A stretch of 64,000 bases of DNA, taken from contig JAINUG010000054.1 of NCBI GenBank assembly GCA_029706075.1, forward strand, positions 4,413,574-4,477,573. Direction: 5' to 3'. Position numbers and translations under genes: made by a program. The DNA is from Aldrovandia affinis (taxonomy: Eukaryota > Chordata > Actinopteri > Notacanthiformes > Halosauridae). Shown here in pieces: positions 35,326 to 46,350 of the stretch. Every line of letters begins with the position of its first letter. The first letter of the stretch is position 1. The notes beneath the pieces were generated by a model. It ran no database searches. It was not told the DNA's origin and saw nothing but the letters and a program-made list of their open reading frames with translations.

Positions 35326-36677
35326 CCCCCTGAGGTCCGTGCTAAGCTTTTAATGTTTTTAGATTTTGGCATGGTCTGATATTTATCTCAATTTCATCAA
35401 TTTAACACACACTTACTCCAAAGTGTTTGATATTTTTATTTGAAGGACAATCACAGCTACATTTGTATGCCATCAATAGTTTGGTCAGTATCATATGCAG
35501 CTTGTAAATAGATCTACAAACACACAAGTTAAAAATAGTAAATTTTTCTGCTGTCACAAAAGATGTGAAAGCACACACTAAACTATAGTGACGAATTGTT
35601 TTGCCAATGTGCGTTTGTTCACCAAGGTCTTGGTTATGTAAGGGTGTGAAAATAGTTTAGCACATCTGAGATCTAAATAGCTAAAAACCTGTTTTTATCA
35701 GAACTGGTCACATTTATTTCAGGCTGTGGGAGGGCTAAATGCTAAATACCTGAATATTCATTTTGGCTCTTTGTTACGTTGCAACACGCGGAATGTTTGG
35801 CGTCACAACACGCGATATTCATAGGCTATATTTTCACGAGTATTTGAAAACAAGCGAAATAAAATTAATATCAGCATAGACTGTTGCTGGCAGATTGCAA
35901 GCGTAAACACAGACAAGATGTAAAAAAATAAAAAAACAAGCGAAATAAAATCAATAGCATAGACTGTTGCTGGCAGATTGCAAGCGTAAACACAGACATA
36001 CGATATATTTTATAACATTTTACGCTGTTTGAAAAGTATTTTGTGTGCCTATTGCAATTTGTTACATTGCGACATGCGGAATATGTAGTCACAAGGCGCG
36101 GAATTCATATATTTTCACGAGTATTTGAAAATATACTCGTGAATATACTGTTGCTGGCAGATTGCAAGCGTAAACACAGACATACGATATATTTTATAAC
36201 ATTTTAGGCTGTTTGAAAAGTATTTTCTGTGCCTATTGCAATTTGTTACATTGCGACATGCGGAATATGTAGTCACAAGACGCTGAATTTATATATATTT
36301 TCACGAGTATTTGAAAACAAGCGAAATAAAATAAATATCAGCATAGACTGTCCTCTTCAGTTTGTGTTGTTTATGCCGGCGTTTTCACACATGGCCCGAC
36401 AAACCTCCCCGAAATTAGCACCTCGTTAACATGTCAATAGAAGGGGACGTTACTAAAAGGTAAAAAACAGAGTAAAAAGCAAGGTTTACTTTTGGTCTAA
36501 TTAAGCTAATTTTAAAAATCCCATTTGATTTGCCAGTGCTCAAATCGGAAAGTCGCGATTCTAAGGTTTCTGTCAATGTTTTTGCCGCGTGTGTATGATA
36601 AAATATCGCGAAGTTAGAAATAGTAATATACTTGTATTGCTGCTTGGATCGGCGCCGATCCAGCCGACCTCAGGGGG
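35326..36677. mobile_element. piggyBac-like non-autonomous DNA transposon (1352 bp)
   Basis: Exact TTAA target duplications (35322-35325 and 36678-36681) flank 12-bp perfect terminal inverted repeats, CCCCCTGAGGTC and GACCTCAGGGGG. TTAA with C-run ends is the hallmark of piggyBac-type elements; other TTAA-specific groups such as Kolobok are possible. A 16-base perfect palindrome GGATCGGCGCCGATCC (36646-36661) sits just inside the right end. The middle holds tandem duplications with a 184-base period. No transposase-length frame exists, so movement would need an enzyme supplied in trans. The interior is AT-rich, unlike the flanks. Confidence 0.8.
35770..36360 (+). repeat. Tandem duplications inside the piggyBac-like element
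   Basis: The segment starting GTTACATTGCGACATGCGGA occurs at 36061 and 36245 (184 bases apart), with a diverged copy at 35773. The segment CTGTTGCTGGCAGATTGCAA occurs at 35881, 35964 and 36148, spacings of 83 and 184. The structure is about two full units plus partial units carrying deletions, i.e. expansion inside the element. Confidence 0.75.
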
Positions 36678-36957
36678 TTAATCTGGGGGGAAACGACAGC
36701 CGTTTCTCTCAGTCTTTCCAGACCAGACCCGGGCTCTATTCGGGCCAGTTTCTGGTTTCTGTAGAGGGGCCCCTGGACGTGTAGAATGCAAATGGACTGT
36801 TCTCCCAATCCGGCTGTTGATTCAGTCATTCGTTACGGCACATTGTCAGCCAGGAGGAGCCTTTGTGGGCAATGTACAAGGCTCCTTGCGACGGGTTAAT
36901 TCCCCCAGCGAGCACAGGGACAGAGCGTCACCAGAGCTAATGTTGAATAAAGAGGTG

Positions 36958-36995
36958 AAGGGAAGGGAAGGGAAGGGGAGGGGAGGGGGGGAGGG
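36958..36995 (+). repeat. G-rich tract with G-quadruplex potential
   Basis: GGGAAGGGAAGGGAAGGGG followed by longer G runs gives well over four G-tracts with one- or two-base loops on the + strand. Confidence 0.7.
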
Positions 36996-37079
36996 TGTGA
37001 GGGACACTTGAGTTGGCGTGGAAACGGCCGAGCTCCCAACACCGATGAATAAGCCGGACACAAACGCGACGAGTGTCCC

Positions 37080-37420
37080 TGTGAATTCAGACCCGAGAAG
37101 AGAGGGCCGTGGCCATGGAGAGCGGCGGCGCGGCGCTAACCATCTCCCGAGCGCATCCGTTACGCAGATCCACGCCGGCCCGTCTCCGCATTACGTAACG
37201 CCGCCCGCGTAATGCCAGAACCGCCGTGGGAAGCCACCGACGCACCGGCAACGAGCGTGCTCGGCCGCTCCCCGGACGTCCAGACGTCCTCTCTACAACG
37301 CTTCGGTCACCGGGAAAAAAGGGCCAGTCCCCGGACACCGCGTGGCATCCGACACCGGCCGCGGTGCAGAGCACGCACCATCGCACCGGCCCGCTGTGAA
37401 CCCAGCCAGAGCTAGCTAGC
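37080..37420. promoter_or_regulatory. CpG-rich block in the inferred intron
   Basis: GGAGAGCGGCGGCGCGGCGC (37116), GCCGCCCGCG and similar runs. Open frames occur on both strands, none recognised. It follows the G-run at 36958. Confidence 0.22.
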
Positions 37421-38491
37421 AAAAAAAACTAGCAGAAGGCCATAACTCCACCCAGAGGTCTCTGCCTGGGAGAACTCCCGCCGTCGGACATTTTGAAAGT
37501 GTCGTCGTTGACGGTTTTCGGAAGATTAAGGGGAGCGTATAACCGTCTGCTGACCGCAGAGAAAGCCGGAATCTGTCGGCCGCTGTTGGCGCTGTGCGGC
37601 ATCGACCCGGTGCCAGTGAAGCAGAAGTCAAGCCTCGCCGCTGCCAATTGGACCCGACTTCTCCCTCGTCACCTTTCCCTGTGATCGATGACGTTACTAA
37701 CGGCCCTGATAGGTGTTAATTAAACACAATATAAATACTGCAGGGGCCACCAATCAGCAGCTGTTCTGAGCGGGTCTGAAGTCCGGCCGCTGAGAGACGA
37801 AGTGAGCAGCTCAGTTTTTCCATTGTCCCCCCAACCCCCTGGTAGCATGGGACCGCTGCTACACAGGAAGTCCCGCATCGCCACACAGGATGTCCTGCAC
37901 TGTGAAACAGGTGGTGTCTGGTGTCACATTGACCACCTCCATTTGTGTGACCTACTGCAGGTGGTTATCAGAGGCCAGAGAGGAAAGTGGAGACAGGCAT
38001 TGGGGTTTTAAAAAGCTGCCGACTGTGGGTAGTTGGCTCAGGCCGTGTAGATGAACCGTCACAGTTCCTCCCTGCCTTTGAGCTGGAGAAGTTTGGGCCT
38101 GCTGTTTTTAAAAAGCCGCCTCCTGCCTCCCAACGTGTGTGGGCCGGCAGGCTTAACCTGTGGTTGGCTTCCCCCTCCTGCAACACACGCTGCTGTTCTC
38201 CCTTTCGTCTCTCTGTCTCTACCCCTCCCTTTCCCCCGGGGGCAAGTGAGCAGTGGTTAAAAGCACGAGCCCTGTTGTTTTAGCGCAGGGTAATGTTACT
38301 GTCGTGGCGATTGCTATCTGCCAATTTCCCGATCCGCTGCTGTTGCCACTGTTTTTATGAGCGGTTGTGCTGGGGCCTGCAGATACTGCCTTGTTTATTT
38401 TATTTCTTGTATTTTATAATTTCATGCAGGGGAAAAAACATTTGTTTATACAGAGAAAGCGGCGGGGCCTATTAGCATAACCGAGAGAGTT

Positions 38492-38630
38492 GAGGAGTTG
38501 AGGTGGAAAGGAGAGGCGACCGTAGCCCTGAGATAAAGAGTGAAAGAGTGGGAGTGGTTAGAGGAGTTGGGGTGGAAAGGAGAGGCGACCGTAGCCCTGA
38601 GATAAAGAGTGAAAGAGTGCAGTGGTTAAG
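38492..38630 (+). repeat. Two-copy direct repeat, 69-bp unit, followed by a GA tract
   Basis: GAGGAGTTG-GGTGGAAAGG at 38492 and 38561 begins two nearly identical units, including GGCGACCGTAGCCCTGAGAT. Right after them (38640-38771) six GAGAGGGAGT decamers run into about 60 bases of (GA)n. Confidence 0.9.
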
Positions 38631-38639
38631 CTTTGGAGA

Positions 38640-38702
38640 AGGGAGAGAGAGAGGGAGTGAGAGGGAGTGAGAGGGAGTGAGAGGGAGTGAGAGGGAGTGA
38701 GA

Positions 38703-38772
<70 letters not shown>
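38640..38772 (+). repeat. GAGAGGGAGT decamers and (GA)n
   Basis: Purine-only strand; polymorphic microsatellite expected. Confidence 0.92.
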
Positions 38773-38773
<1 letters not shown>

Positions 38774-38845
38774 GAATTACACTGCGTTACATCGCAGTCA
38801 TTCGCCAGACGCTTTCATCCAAAGGGACTTACAGAAGGTGCATTT
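38774..38845 (-). mobile_element. Degenerate SINE tail fragment
   Basis: TTACACTGCGTTACATCGCA, ATTCGCCAGACGCTTTCATC and CAAAGGGACTTACAGAAGG resemble the common tail with substitutions. It follows the (GA)n tract. Confidence 0.5.
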
Positions 38846-39257
38846 AACTTAAGTAGGTAAAAAAAACAACAGAAAAACCGCACGCCTCCTACAACTTTAA
38901 GCGCGTCCTCTCCCCCTCCCCCTCCCCCTCTCGCTCTCGATGACGACTGCGATTGGGGCGACATTATTGAGCTGCACCAACATGTCCACCGGTCACACAC
39001 CCCCTGGAGATGAAAGTGAAGGGCAGCCCCCTCCGGCTGGCGGTTTGTTTGAAGCCCGGGCTCAAATCTGAGAGCGGAACACAGAGCCGCTCTCCCGGGC
39101 CCATTAGCGGCTCTGTCATCCCTCCCTAAAGGAGACAGTCTCGCACCGCGGCGCTCTCATTCTGGAAGGGAGAGGCGAACGGAAACACGAGCTCCTCCTG
39201 GACGCGTGGGAGAGACGCTTCGGTAAAATGTCATCTTGATGTAGCCGTCTAATACAA

Positions 39258-40042
39258 GTAACCGCCAAAATAATGAAGGAAACACCTGAGTGCATGAAGG
39301 GTTCTGGCAACTCTGTTATAGTGTGGGGAGCATTTTCCTGGCATGGTTTAGGTCCACCCAACCCTTAGGGGCAAGGTGAATGCCGGCAAATACATTCTGA
39401 GTGATCCACCTATGGTGGAGCATTTCTATTCTATTCGTTTTTCTCCCAATTTGGTAGCCAATTACCCGCTGTGCTTAGTTCAATCCCCCTTCCCTCATAG
39501 TTCGCTGCCGTAGTCCTGTGACCGGCAGTGACAAGGGCAAAGTGCTGCCTCCTCCGAGACAGCACTCACCGAGCCGTCGACTGTAATTCCGGCACCCCAG
39601 AACCACTCCTGTGTGCAGCGAACTGTGTGTGTCGGCTTCCCTCCCCCCTCCCTGGGGCGGAGAGCCAATTGCCGCCCCGATGGCACTCCCGACCAGAGCC
39701 GACTCTGGCGCGATGGGGAATCGAACCCCGGTCGCCGTGGCCAGCGTCGGACGTTGAAACCACTGGACCACGCGGGAGGCCCCCGGAGCGTTTCTATCCT
39801 GGTGGGAGTGGTCTCTTCCTTCCTGGAATGGGTTGATGAGCATGAAAACGATGTAAACCATATGCCATGCCATAGACCAAAGACAAAATGATGGAATTTA
39901 TCATGGAAGAATGGCGTTGCATCCATCCAATAGAGTTTTGTAGAATCTATGCCAAGGCGCATTGAAGCTGTTCTGATGGCTTGTGGTGGCCCAGCGCCCC
40001 ACTAAGACACTTTATGTTGGTGTTTCCTTTATTTTGGCAGAT
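39258..40042 (+). mobile_element. Tc1-like DNA transposon relic, copy B, interrupted by a SINE
   Basis: The left end (AACCGCCAAAATAATGAAGG at 39260) and right end (CTTTATTTTGGCAG at 40040) match copy A. Transposase remnants such as HENDVNHMPC lie near 39840-39870. A SINE occupies 39430-39784, flanked by GGAGCATTTCTAT and GGAGCGTTTCTAT, so the element was already fixed when the SINE arrived. Without the SINE it is about 430 bp, shorter than copy A. Non-functional. Confidence 0.75.
39430..39784 (-). mobile_element. tRNA-derived SINE inserted in Tc1-like copy B
   Basis: Full-length member: head GTGGTCCAGTGGTTTCAACG (A box) on the - strand near 39770, B box GGGGTTCGATTCCCC near 39718, shared middle and tail. 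It is flanked by 13-bp duplications of the host transposon (39417-39429 and 39785-39797, one mismatch), which fixes both its limits and the order of insertions. Confidence 0.88.
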
Positions 40043-40578
40043 CCCTATGAACCAATTCCGGGTCACTTCTTCAATGTGTATTTTGTATTTTTTTAATTTT
40101 AAACTGTGAATTTTATTCACTCCCTTACCATGAACAGTAGAAGTAGTAGTTAACATTGGAAGGATTTTTTTATTTTAAAGACCGGATACTCTTCCGGGTG
40201 ACCAACACAGTTATGTTATGTAATTTGTTTTGCTTTATATCCATGCACAAATTAACTGAACTAAACTAGGATCAGTGGGTGACGTCACCCTCCCTGATTG
40301 GAGCTCTTTGCTGTGTACATGGGCCAGTGGTGGGAGGAAGGAAGGAGGGGACGTCAGAGGGCAAGGAGACCAGCAGATCTAAAATAGATTTGGTATCAAC
40401 ACCTGTGAATATCAGGATAGATGGTGCTTTAGCATCCCCGCCCCCTGTCTGACTCAATGTCACGGCACAGCTAGTTTTGGACGCAGGCTTTCGCTGTGAA
40501 ATGTGGGCAGTAAGAGTGCATCCTACACATCGGGGTAGTACTGCTCTGTGGTGGGAGCCTTGTCGTTTTTTGCACTAT

Positions 40579-40579
40579 C

Positions 40580-40617
<38 letters not shown>

Positions 40618-40760
40618 TGTGTGTGTGTGCGTTGGGGGTGTGTGGGTCTGTGTGGGTGTGTGTGTGTCTGTGTTGGGGGTGTACAAGTATGTGTGTGTGG
40701 GTTTTTTTGGGGGTGGGGGGGTTATCAGTATCAGCATGTTTGTGTGTGCTGGGGGGGTGT
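40579..40760 (+). repeat. (GT)n and G-rich tract
   Basis: A pure GT core (40579-40612) grades into GTGGG-type repeats. Cys/Val-rich frames are artefacts. Confidence 0.9.
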
Positions 40761-40874
40761 TAGTCCAATTGAGAGGTGCTTTATTTTGGGCCAATAAGTG
40801 GTTGTTAAGGGAATCTGCCCTAAGTGAGAAGGAGAGGGTCGGGGTTTGTGTTGCTGCTTGTGAGTGAAAGAGTT

Positions 40875-41034
40875 ACAGAGAGAGAGAGAGAGATTGGGGT
40901 GAGAGATTCCGGGAGGGGAGGAGGAGGAGGAGGAGGGGGGAGGAGGAGGGGGTTTGTCTGCCTCGCCCGCCTTCGTCTTTGTGTGTGCGCACACTGGCAC
41001 CTGGCACTCGACTTCCACACTGTTCACACTGCAG

Positions 41035-41078
<44 letters not shown>
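40875..41078 (+). repeat. GA/GGA tracts and a pure (CT)n run
   Basis: (GA)n at 40877, (GGA)n at 40913-40950 and (CT)n at 41037-41074; opposite-strand purine tracts within 200 bases, just left of the CpG-rich block. Confidence 0.9.
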
Positions 41079-41079
<1 letters not shown>

Positions 41080-41214
41080 CTCCGTCTGCGTCGCTCCGTC
41101 CCTCCCGCTCAGTTTTTTTCCTCCGGCTCTCCTTTTCTCCCGTCTTGTTCTCTCTCTCCCTTTTCATCCTCTCCTCTGGCGGCTCCCCCCTTCCTCTCTC
41201 TCCCACTTTCTTAC

Positions 41215-41735
41215 CATGGTGCAGGATCTTTACTGCTGGGGAAGTCGACGCGCGCACCACCTTCAGCGGACAGAGGTGAGCCGGGGTGTTTGGGGGGAGC
41301 GCAGGGCGTTTGGGGGGCGCTTGCTCCGAAGCGGGTGGAAGGGGGTGTGAGTGCGTGCGTGGGGAGCGTCGCCGGGGATATTTGGGGCAGAGCGCTGGCC
41401 GAGATGCGGGGAAGGAGATGCGAGCGCGTGTTTGCGAGCCGAGCGCAGGCAGCGCGCCATAGCGACGGGAGAGCAGGGAGAGCGTTCTTCACTCTGACCA
41501 CTGGCCGCTAGCCGCTAACCGCTCCGGTCCTGGCTGATTGCGTCCGCGCGTCCGTCCTCGCTCCCCCCCCCTCTCGCGTGGCGGAGGTGGACAGACCAGA
41601 CCGATGGCTCTGAGTTGCGCAGGTTCTGCCAGCCTGGCTCCCTCTCCTTCGCCGCCGTCCGTTCCCGGCACGGATCCACACCGGAACGCACCGCGCTCCG
41701 CAGCCTAGCGCGCCGGGGAGGGGGGGTCTGTCCAC
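41215..41735 (+). promoter_or_regulatory. CpG-rich block, candidate internal promoter
   Basis: This half kilobase is markedly dense in CpG (GCGCG, GTCCGCGCGTCC, GCGCGCCG) and free of interspersed repeats. It follows a pure (CT)n run at 41037-41074. At its left edge ATGGTGCAGGATCTTTACTG (41216) has a good Kozak match (ACCATGG) and is open for 20 codons to GAG|GTGAGC at 41277. That donor is phase 0 and would not join the phase-1 tanc2 junction, so a coding link is doubtful; a non-coding or alternative first exon remains possible. Confidence 0.4.
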
Positions 41736-42434
41736 CTCTGTGCACCGTGAACGACTTTATACAGTTTGTCTCTTTTTCCTGGTTTGAAGGAAGAAGCAGC
41801 TTCTTCTGGGTAGAGAGATCAATGTAAGGTGCCCACTTCCCCCCCTCTCCTTCCACCAACATCCTCATCATCACCCCCCTGTCTCTATCGCCATCATCAT
41901 CATCATCATCGTCAGCTTTTTCTCTCTCTCTTTCTCTCTCTCTCTCTGGCAGGGAAGGTGGAGGGAGAGAGAGAACGAGCCGGTCGTCCCGAGTCGGCGG
42001 TACTTGTTGTCCATACTGAGTAGTACTCTCTGTCTGTTCCCATGCGTGCCTCTCCCACATCTCCCCCAACCTTTCTCTCTCTCTCTCCCCTCTGTTATCC
42101 CCGGCTCATTTCTTACTCCTCCCAAAAGCCCAGTTTGTGCCGGGAAGGAGTTTCTGCTTGTTTTTTTTGGGTGGGGGTGGCGGGGGGGCAGGCTTGCTCC
42201 TGTGAAGGATCGATGTGCCGGGGGTTTGACGGTGTGGGAATCCGGGCCCTCTTTGTTTTCTGCGGGAGCCGTTCCAGGTCAAGGGAACCGCGGTTCAGTG
42301 TCGCCGGGCGGAACGCGGCAATGTTCTCCGCGGAGGGTCACGTTTGCGGTGGAATGTCGTTTGGCTTTGAATAGCTGGTAGCGCTTGTGCTTTGGCATTC
42401 ACTGACTGAGGGCTGCGGTGTTGTTCGCTGCTGC

Positions 42435-42694
42435 GTGAGTGTGTGTGTGCGTGTTTGCGCGTGTGTGTGTGTGTGTGTGTGCGTGCGTGTGTGTGTGTAT
42501 GTATGTGTGTGTGTGTGTGTTTGTATGTTTGTGTGTGTGTTGTGTGTGTGTGTGTGTTTGTGTGTGTGTGTATGTTTGTGTGTTTGTGTCTGTGTGTGTA
42601 TGTTTTGTGTGTCTGTGTGTGTGTCTGTGTGTGTGTGTTTGTATGTTTGTGTCTGTGTGTGTGTGCGTGCGTGTGCGTGTTTGTGTGTGTTGTG

Positions 42695-42727
<33 letters not shown>

Positions 42728-42798
42728 TTGTGTCTGTATGTATGTGTCTGTGTCTGTGTGTGCGTGCGTGCGTGTGCGTGCTTGTGTTTGTGTTGGGG
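42435..42798 (+). repeat. (GT)n compound microsatellite (360 bp)
   Basis: One of the longest GT-rich arrays here, with TGTATGTTTGTG and TGTCTGTG interruptions. Frames in all three phases are open because the unit has no stop codons. Confidence 0.93.
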
Positions 42799-43310
42799 AT
42801 GAGCTTCTCAAGTTGTAATTTTCTCTGCTTCCCAAGTTCAAGAATGCGAGTGCTCGAAACCCACGTCCTTTTTCTCGAAGCAACGCATCAAACTCCACAT
42901 CTCTCCGCGTAATGACTGCAGCGAGATTAGCATTCACTCTCACTTTCAGGCAGGAGAACGGACAATATCAATTAATCTGTTATTCCGCGTTGGGTCTCAG
43001 GCCCTCTCTCTCGTGAATGTTGATGAGGAAGAATAACGTTTCTTCATTTGATTGTTGATTTGAAAAACATCTGAATACCGATCGAACTTTCGAGCCGTAG
43101 TCTCCACGGGGAGGCTTGTTTTTAAACCTCCGCGTTTTTCAACCGTCAATGCTGTTGCTGGGCCAAGGGCGCTCAGAATTCCACTGTTGGTGAATTTGAA
43201 AAATGTATACTTTTTTTTAATGCTTCAATAAATAAAGAAGTATGTTTTTTTTTTCCCCCACAAACTGAGAGAAATCGACTCAAGTTGGATGTAGCACTGT
43301 AACTTGTGGC

Positions 43311-43460
43311 TGTGGTTCTGTGTGGCTCAGTAGGTAGAGCACGGCATTGGCAACGCTTAGGTCATGAGTTCAATCCCCATTGGGGCCACCTATACTGAAA
43401 AATGTATGCATTCACTACTGTTCGTCGCTTTGGATAAAAGCGTCTGCTAAATGGCGTATG
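43311..43460 (+). mobile_element. tRNA-derived SINE, GTGGCTCAG type, copy 2
   Basis: TGTGTGGCTCAGTAGGTAGA starts the head, the B box reads GAGTTCAATCCCC, and the body ends TCGCTTTGGATAAAAGCGTC TGCTAAATGGC. This is the best preserved of the three copies. Confidence 0.8.
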
Positions 43461-44170
43461 TTATTACATTATAAAGGTTTTTCCATCAGCATCAGGATTG
43501 TGTGAATCCCCCCCCCTGTGCAGGGAACCGTTGAGTCGCACCAAACGTAGCGTTGTCCATCACTCACACAAGAGGGGGTTAGGGGAGCAACTCCCCCGCC
43601 TGCCTCTCTCAGGTCTCCGCGCTGCCCTTAAAAAACATTCTCCACCTCTGCGAAACGCCGCCGGTGCTTTTTGGCACAGTCCTCTCCTCCGCGTGCGTGC
43701 GTGCGTGTGCGTGTGGGGTCACCGTCACGCTCGTTTCCCCCCCGCCCCCTCCGCAGGGCACACCTGCTCCCGCTGACACGGGCGCGGTCGGAGGATTCAT
43801 CGGGCCGCCGCCGCCGCCGTCGCCGTTTCTCAGAGCAGACAGGACAGAGCCCCACCTCCCCCTGAACCCCTCCGCTAATCAGCACTCTATCACCATCGCG
43901 CTGGAGCCGCTTCATTTCAACAAATAAATAAAAAAGCCATATTGTCTACCCCCCCCAATGCCTCGCTGAGTATTTATGGAGGAGGAGTGAATTCTTTGTC
44001 GCGTCTCGATCTTCGAATGCTTCTCCCCTGCTTTCAATCGCACTGATTACAGTATAAGCGCGGCAATTACGTGGGACATTTTTAACGCTCGATCTATACC
44101 GCCGTCTCGGATAAGCACTGCGGCAGCACAGCCCGTTGACAGTCTCATAAATACTGCAAGGGCTGAGTGT

Positions 44171-44178
44171 GTACACAT

Positions 44179-44216
<38 letters not shown>

Positions 44217-44355
44217 GCACACACACAACCATTACCAAGCCGTACCTCCTGCCAGTGTATTTTCTCTAAGCATTCATTATTTATGGAACCTCGTGCACTG
44301 TTGCTATGAGCTCTACAGTGAGGAGTGGATGCGTTTGAATTCAGTCTTGTATTCC

Positions 44356-44425
<70 letters not shown>
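44171..44425 (+). repeat. (CA)n and pure (GT)n flanking 130 bp of unique sequence
   Basis: A CA run at 44178-44212 and an uninterrupted GT run of roughly 30 units at 44360-44424. The pure run is likely highly polymorphic. The two tracts are inverted relative to each other. Confidence 0.92.
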
Positions 44426-44426
<1 letters not shown>

Positions 44427-44903
44427 GACAAATGTGTGTACTGAGTAAAATGGTTGCTGTTTGGGTGGAAGGAAGAAAGAGAGAGAGAGAAAGAGTGCAA
44501 GAGTTGAAAGAGGCAGACAAATCATACAGGTACCAAGGCCACTGCCTCCCTCTCCCATCGTACAAGCGCCATTTGTTCTCCCCTGTCCTACACTTGGATC
44601 TGTCAGCCTTGGGCTCAACCTGCATGGTGTCAGAGAGTGTGCCACGCCCCCCCAACCCCCCCCCCCCTTTTTCATGCACCGTAAAACGTGTATTGCAATG
44701 GCTCTTTAGTAATGTGATTTTACTGATGCTTCCTCACATGAATTGGTTTAGTGGCAGCACCGACCACAGAATGAAACGCAGCAGTACACTGTTCCTAAGA
44801 TCAGACCAAAGCTCGGATCAGCTTTCCCGGGCGCTGTCTCTGCTGCTTTTTTGTGGGACGTTGTCTTTTTTTTTTTTAATCGTACATTTTGCTGGGCAGG
44901 CAA

Positions 44904-45194
44904 CAAAGCCACTTTTACACAGAAACTCAGCTTTTACCCAGGATTTTAATCCCATCCCCCCCAATTCTGCCCAGTTTATACCAGACTGCGAACCCAGGAA
45001 ATTCCTGGGCTCCCCTCCCGTTTACACAAGACCGCCCCGCGGACCGCTATGCTCGTCGAAGGCGCCGTATGCAAAGGCTCCCCTTTTACACCGAGCGGGC
45101 TGGACCCGGGTAGCATAGCCTGGGAATAACTCATTTGCACCAAAGGCAAGTCCAGGAAATACAGGGGCTCCCGGCCCTGTGCGAAAGGGCCTTC
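44904..45194. mobile_element. Possible MITE with weak inverted ends
   Basis: The left AAAGCCACTTTTACACAG and the reverse complement of the right, AAGGCCCTTTCGCACAGG, match about two bases in three. The interior has an inner inverted pair (CCAGGAAATTCCTGGGCTCC near 44994 and CAGGAAATACAGGGGCTCCC near 45153). Such TTTACACA-ended short elements are common in fish. No duplication was confirmed. Confidence 0.4.
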
Positions 45195-45447
45195 GGTTAG
45201 AGCACAGCCTAAACAGCGTCCGCAAGAGAGACGCAGCACGACGACCCCCCCCCCCATGCTGTTTATAGAGGGAGTGTGCGGACTCAGACGCGAGCGGACA
45301 TAAACAGAGCGGGGGATGAAAGACGCGGCTGGCGTTTCAAAAAGCCCTACTCAGACCCCCCCACCGCTATTGTCAGCAGCGCCGAAGCACTGAATAATTT
45401 AGCTGTGCCTCAGGGTCACTGGATGGGCTTGTCTGCATCTGTCTCTG

Positions 45448-45522
45448 TGTGTGTGTACTGTATGTACTCACGCCCTTACGTGTGTGTGTGTGTGTGCGTG
45501 CGTGTGTGTGTGTGTGTTTGAG
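45448..45522 (+). repeat. (GT)n microsatellite
   Basis: Interrupted GT runs with GCGTGCGTG in the middle. Confidence 0.85.
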
Positions 45523-45749
45523 CTCGTGTTTGTTGTTGCGCTCGTTCCTGCGTGTACCGTCAGCACTTCGACGCTCCCTGTTCACTTTCCTGTGAGGTAC
45601 TGTGGGCGTTTAAATTACCGGCTGACACACCGCTCCACTACTGCCTGTTCGTCCCTGATTTCAGCACTATTTTCACTTTTTTTTCTTCTTTCTTTTCTCG
45701 CGTTCTGTACTTCTCTGAAGGTGTGACAGACTCGTAAAGGCACATAAGC

Positions 45750-46350
45750 AGGCGCCAGGGTTTCGAGCGCCGCAGAGCAGCGAAGCTACGAAACGGTCTC
45801 CGGGTAACGGAGGCCGGGAGGGGCCGCTAAAACTCAGCGTCCCGTCCGCTCACCGCCGGCGTGAGGCTCGACGGCCCGAAATGAACAGGGGGCTTACCGC
45901 GCCCGTTTCATTGAGGAGGACGCGGGAATCGGGCTCTCCTCCGGGCGCAGTGCATTGTGGGACGCCCCTCAGACGGCCGTGACCTTCCCCTCGGCCTTGG
46001 GCCGTGAGGGCTGGCATATGCGCTGGCGGCGGGTGGCTCGTACCCGGTGCTCCGCAGGGCTCTGCGGTGAGTCATAAGCCCTCGGCTCGGTCGCTGCAGC
46101 CAGCGGGCCCCCAACTCTCGCAAGAAGCCCCGCGGATGACCCTATCCGATCCGCGCCCTGCCCCGCCCCACCCCGCCTGAGGGCCTGGCTCTGAGTCAGT
46201 CACCGCGTGAGCCCGGCGGCTGGGCCGCGATGGCACGTTCAAAGCTCGCGCAAAGCGTCAAATCAGGGTGCCGTTTCACGAGAAACGTCTTCACGCGAGC
46301 GTTTCCGTGGTCCGGCGTCGGGTTGGACGTTTAAACGAGCCTCGTGCGAA
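45750..46350. promoter_or_regulatory. CpG-rich block in the inferred intron
   Basis: CpG-dense non-repeat sequence with GC-box-like CCCCGCCCCACCCCGCC (46160) and TGAGTCA motifs (46071, 46193). Open frames on both strands look like composition effects. Confidence 0.25.

Larger units (their letters stand above)
36682..38491. other. Intronic unique sequence, nothing recognised beyond the CpG-rich block
   Basis: Several short open frames on both strands, none with family resemblance. Confidence 0.4.

Noticed and set aside
41216..41276. Alternative first coding exon of tanc2
   Set aside because: The 20-codon frame ends in phase 0, while the tanc2 start exon leaves in phase 1, so it could not feed the same downstream exon in frame; kept only as a promoter candidate.
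42338..42943. 201-residue His/Thr frame and Cys/Val frames on the other strand
   Set aside because: Microsatellite translation in all phases.
44363..45118. 251-residue plus frame starting in a GT run
   Set aside because: The start lies in the microsatellite and the rest runs through a candidate MITE with no recognisable domain.
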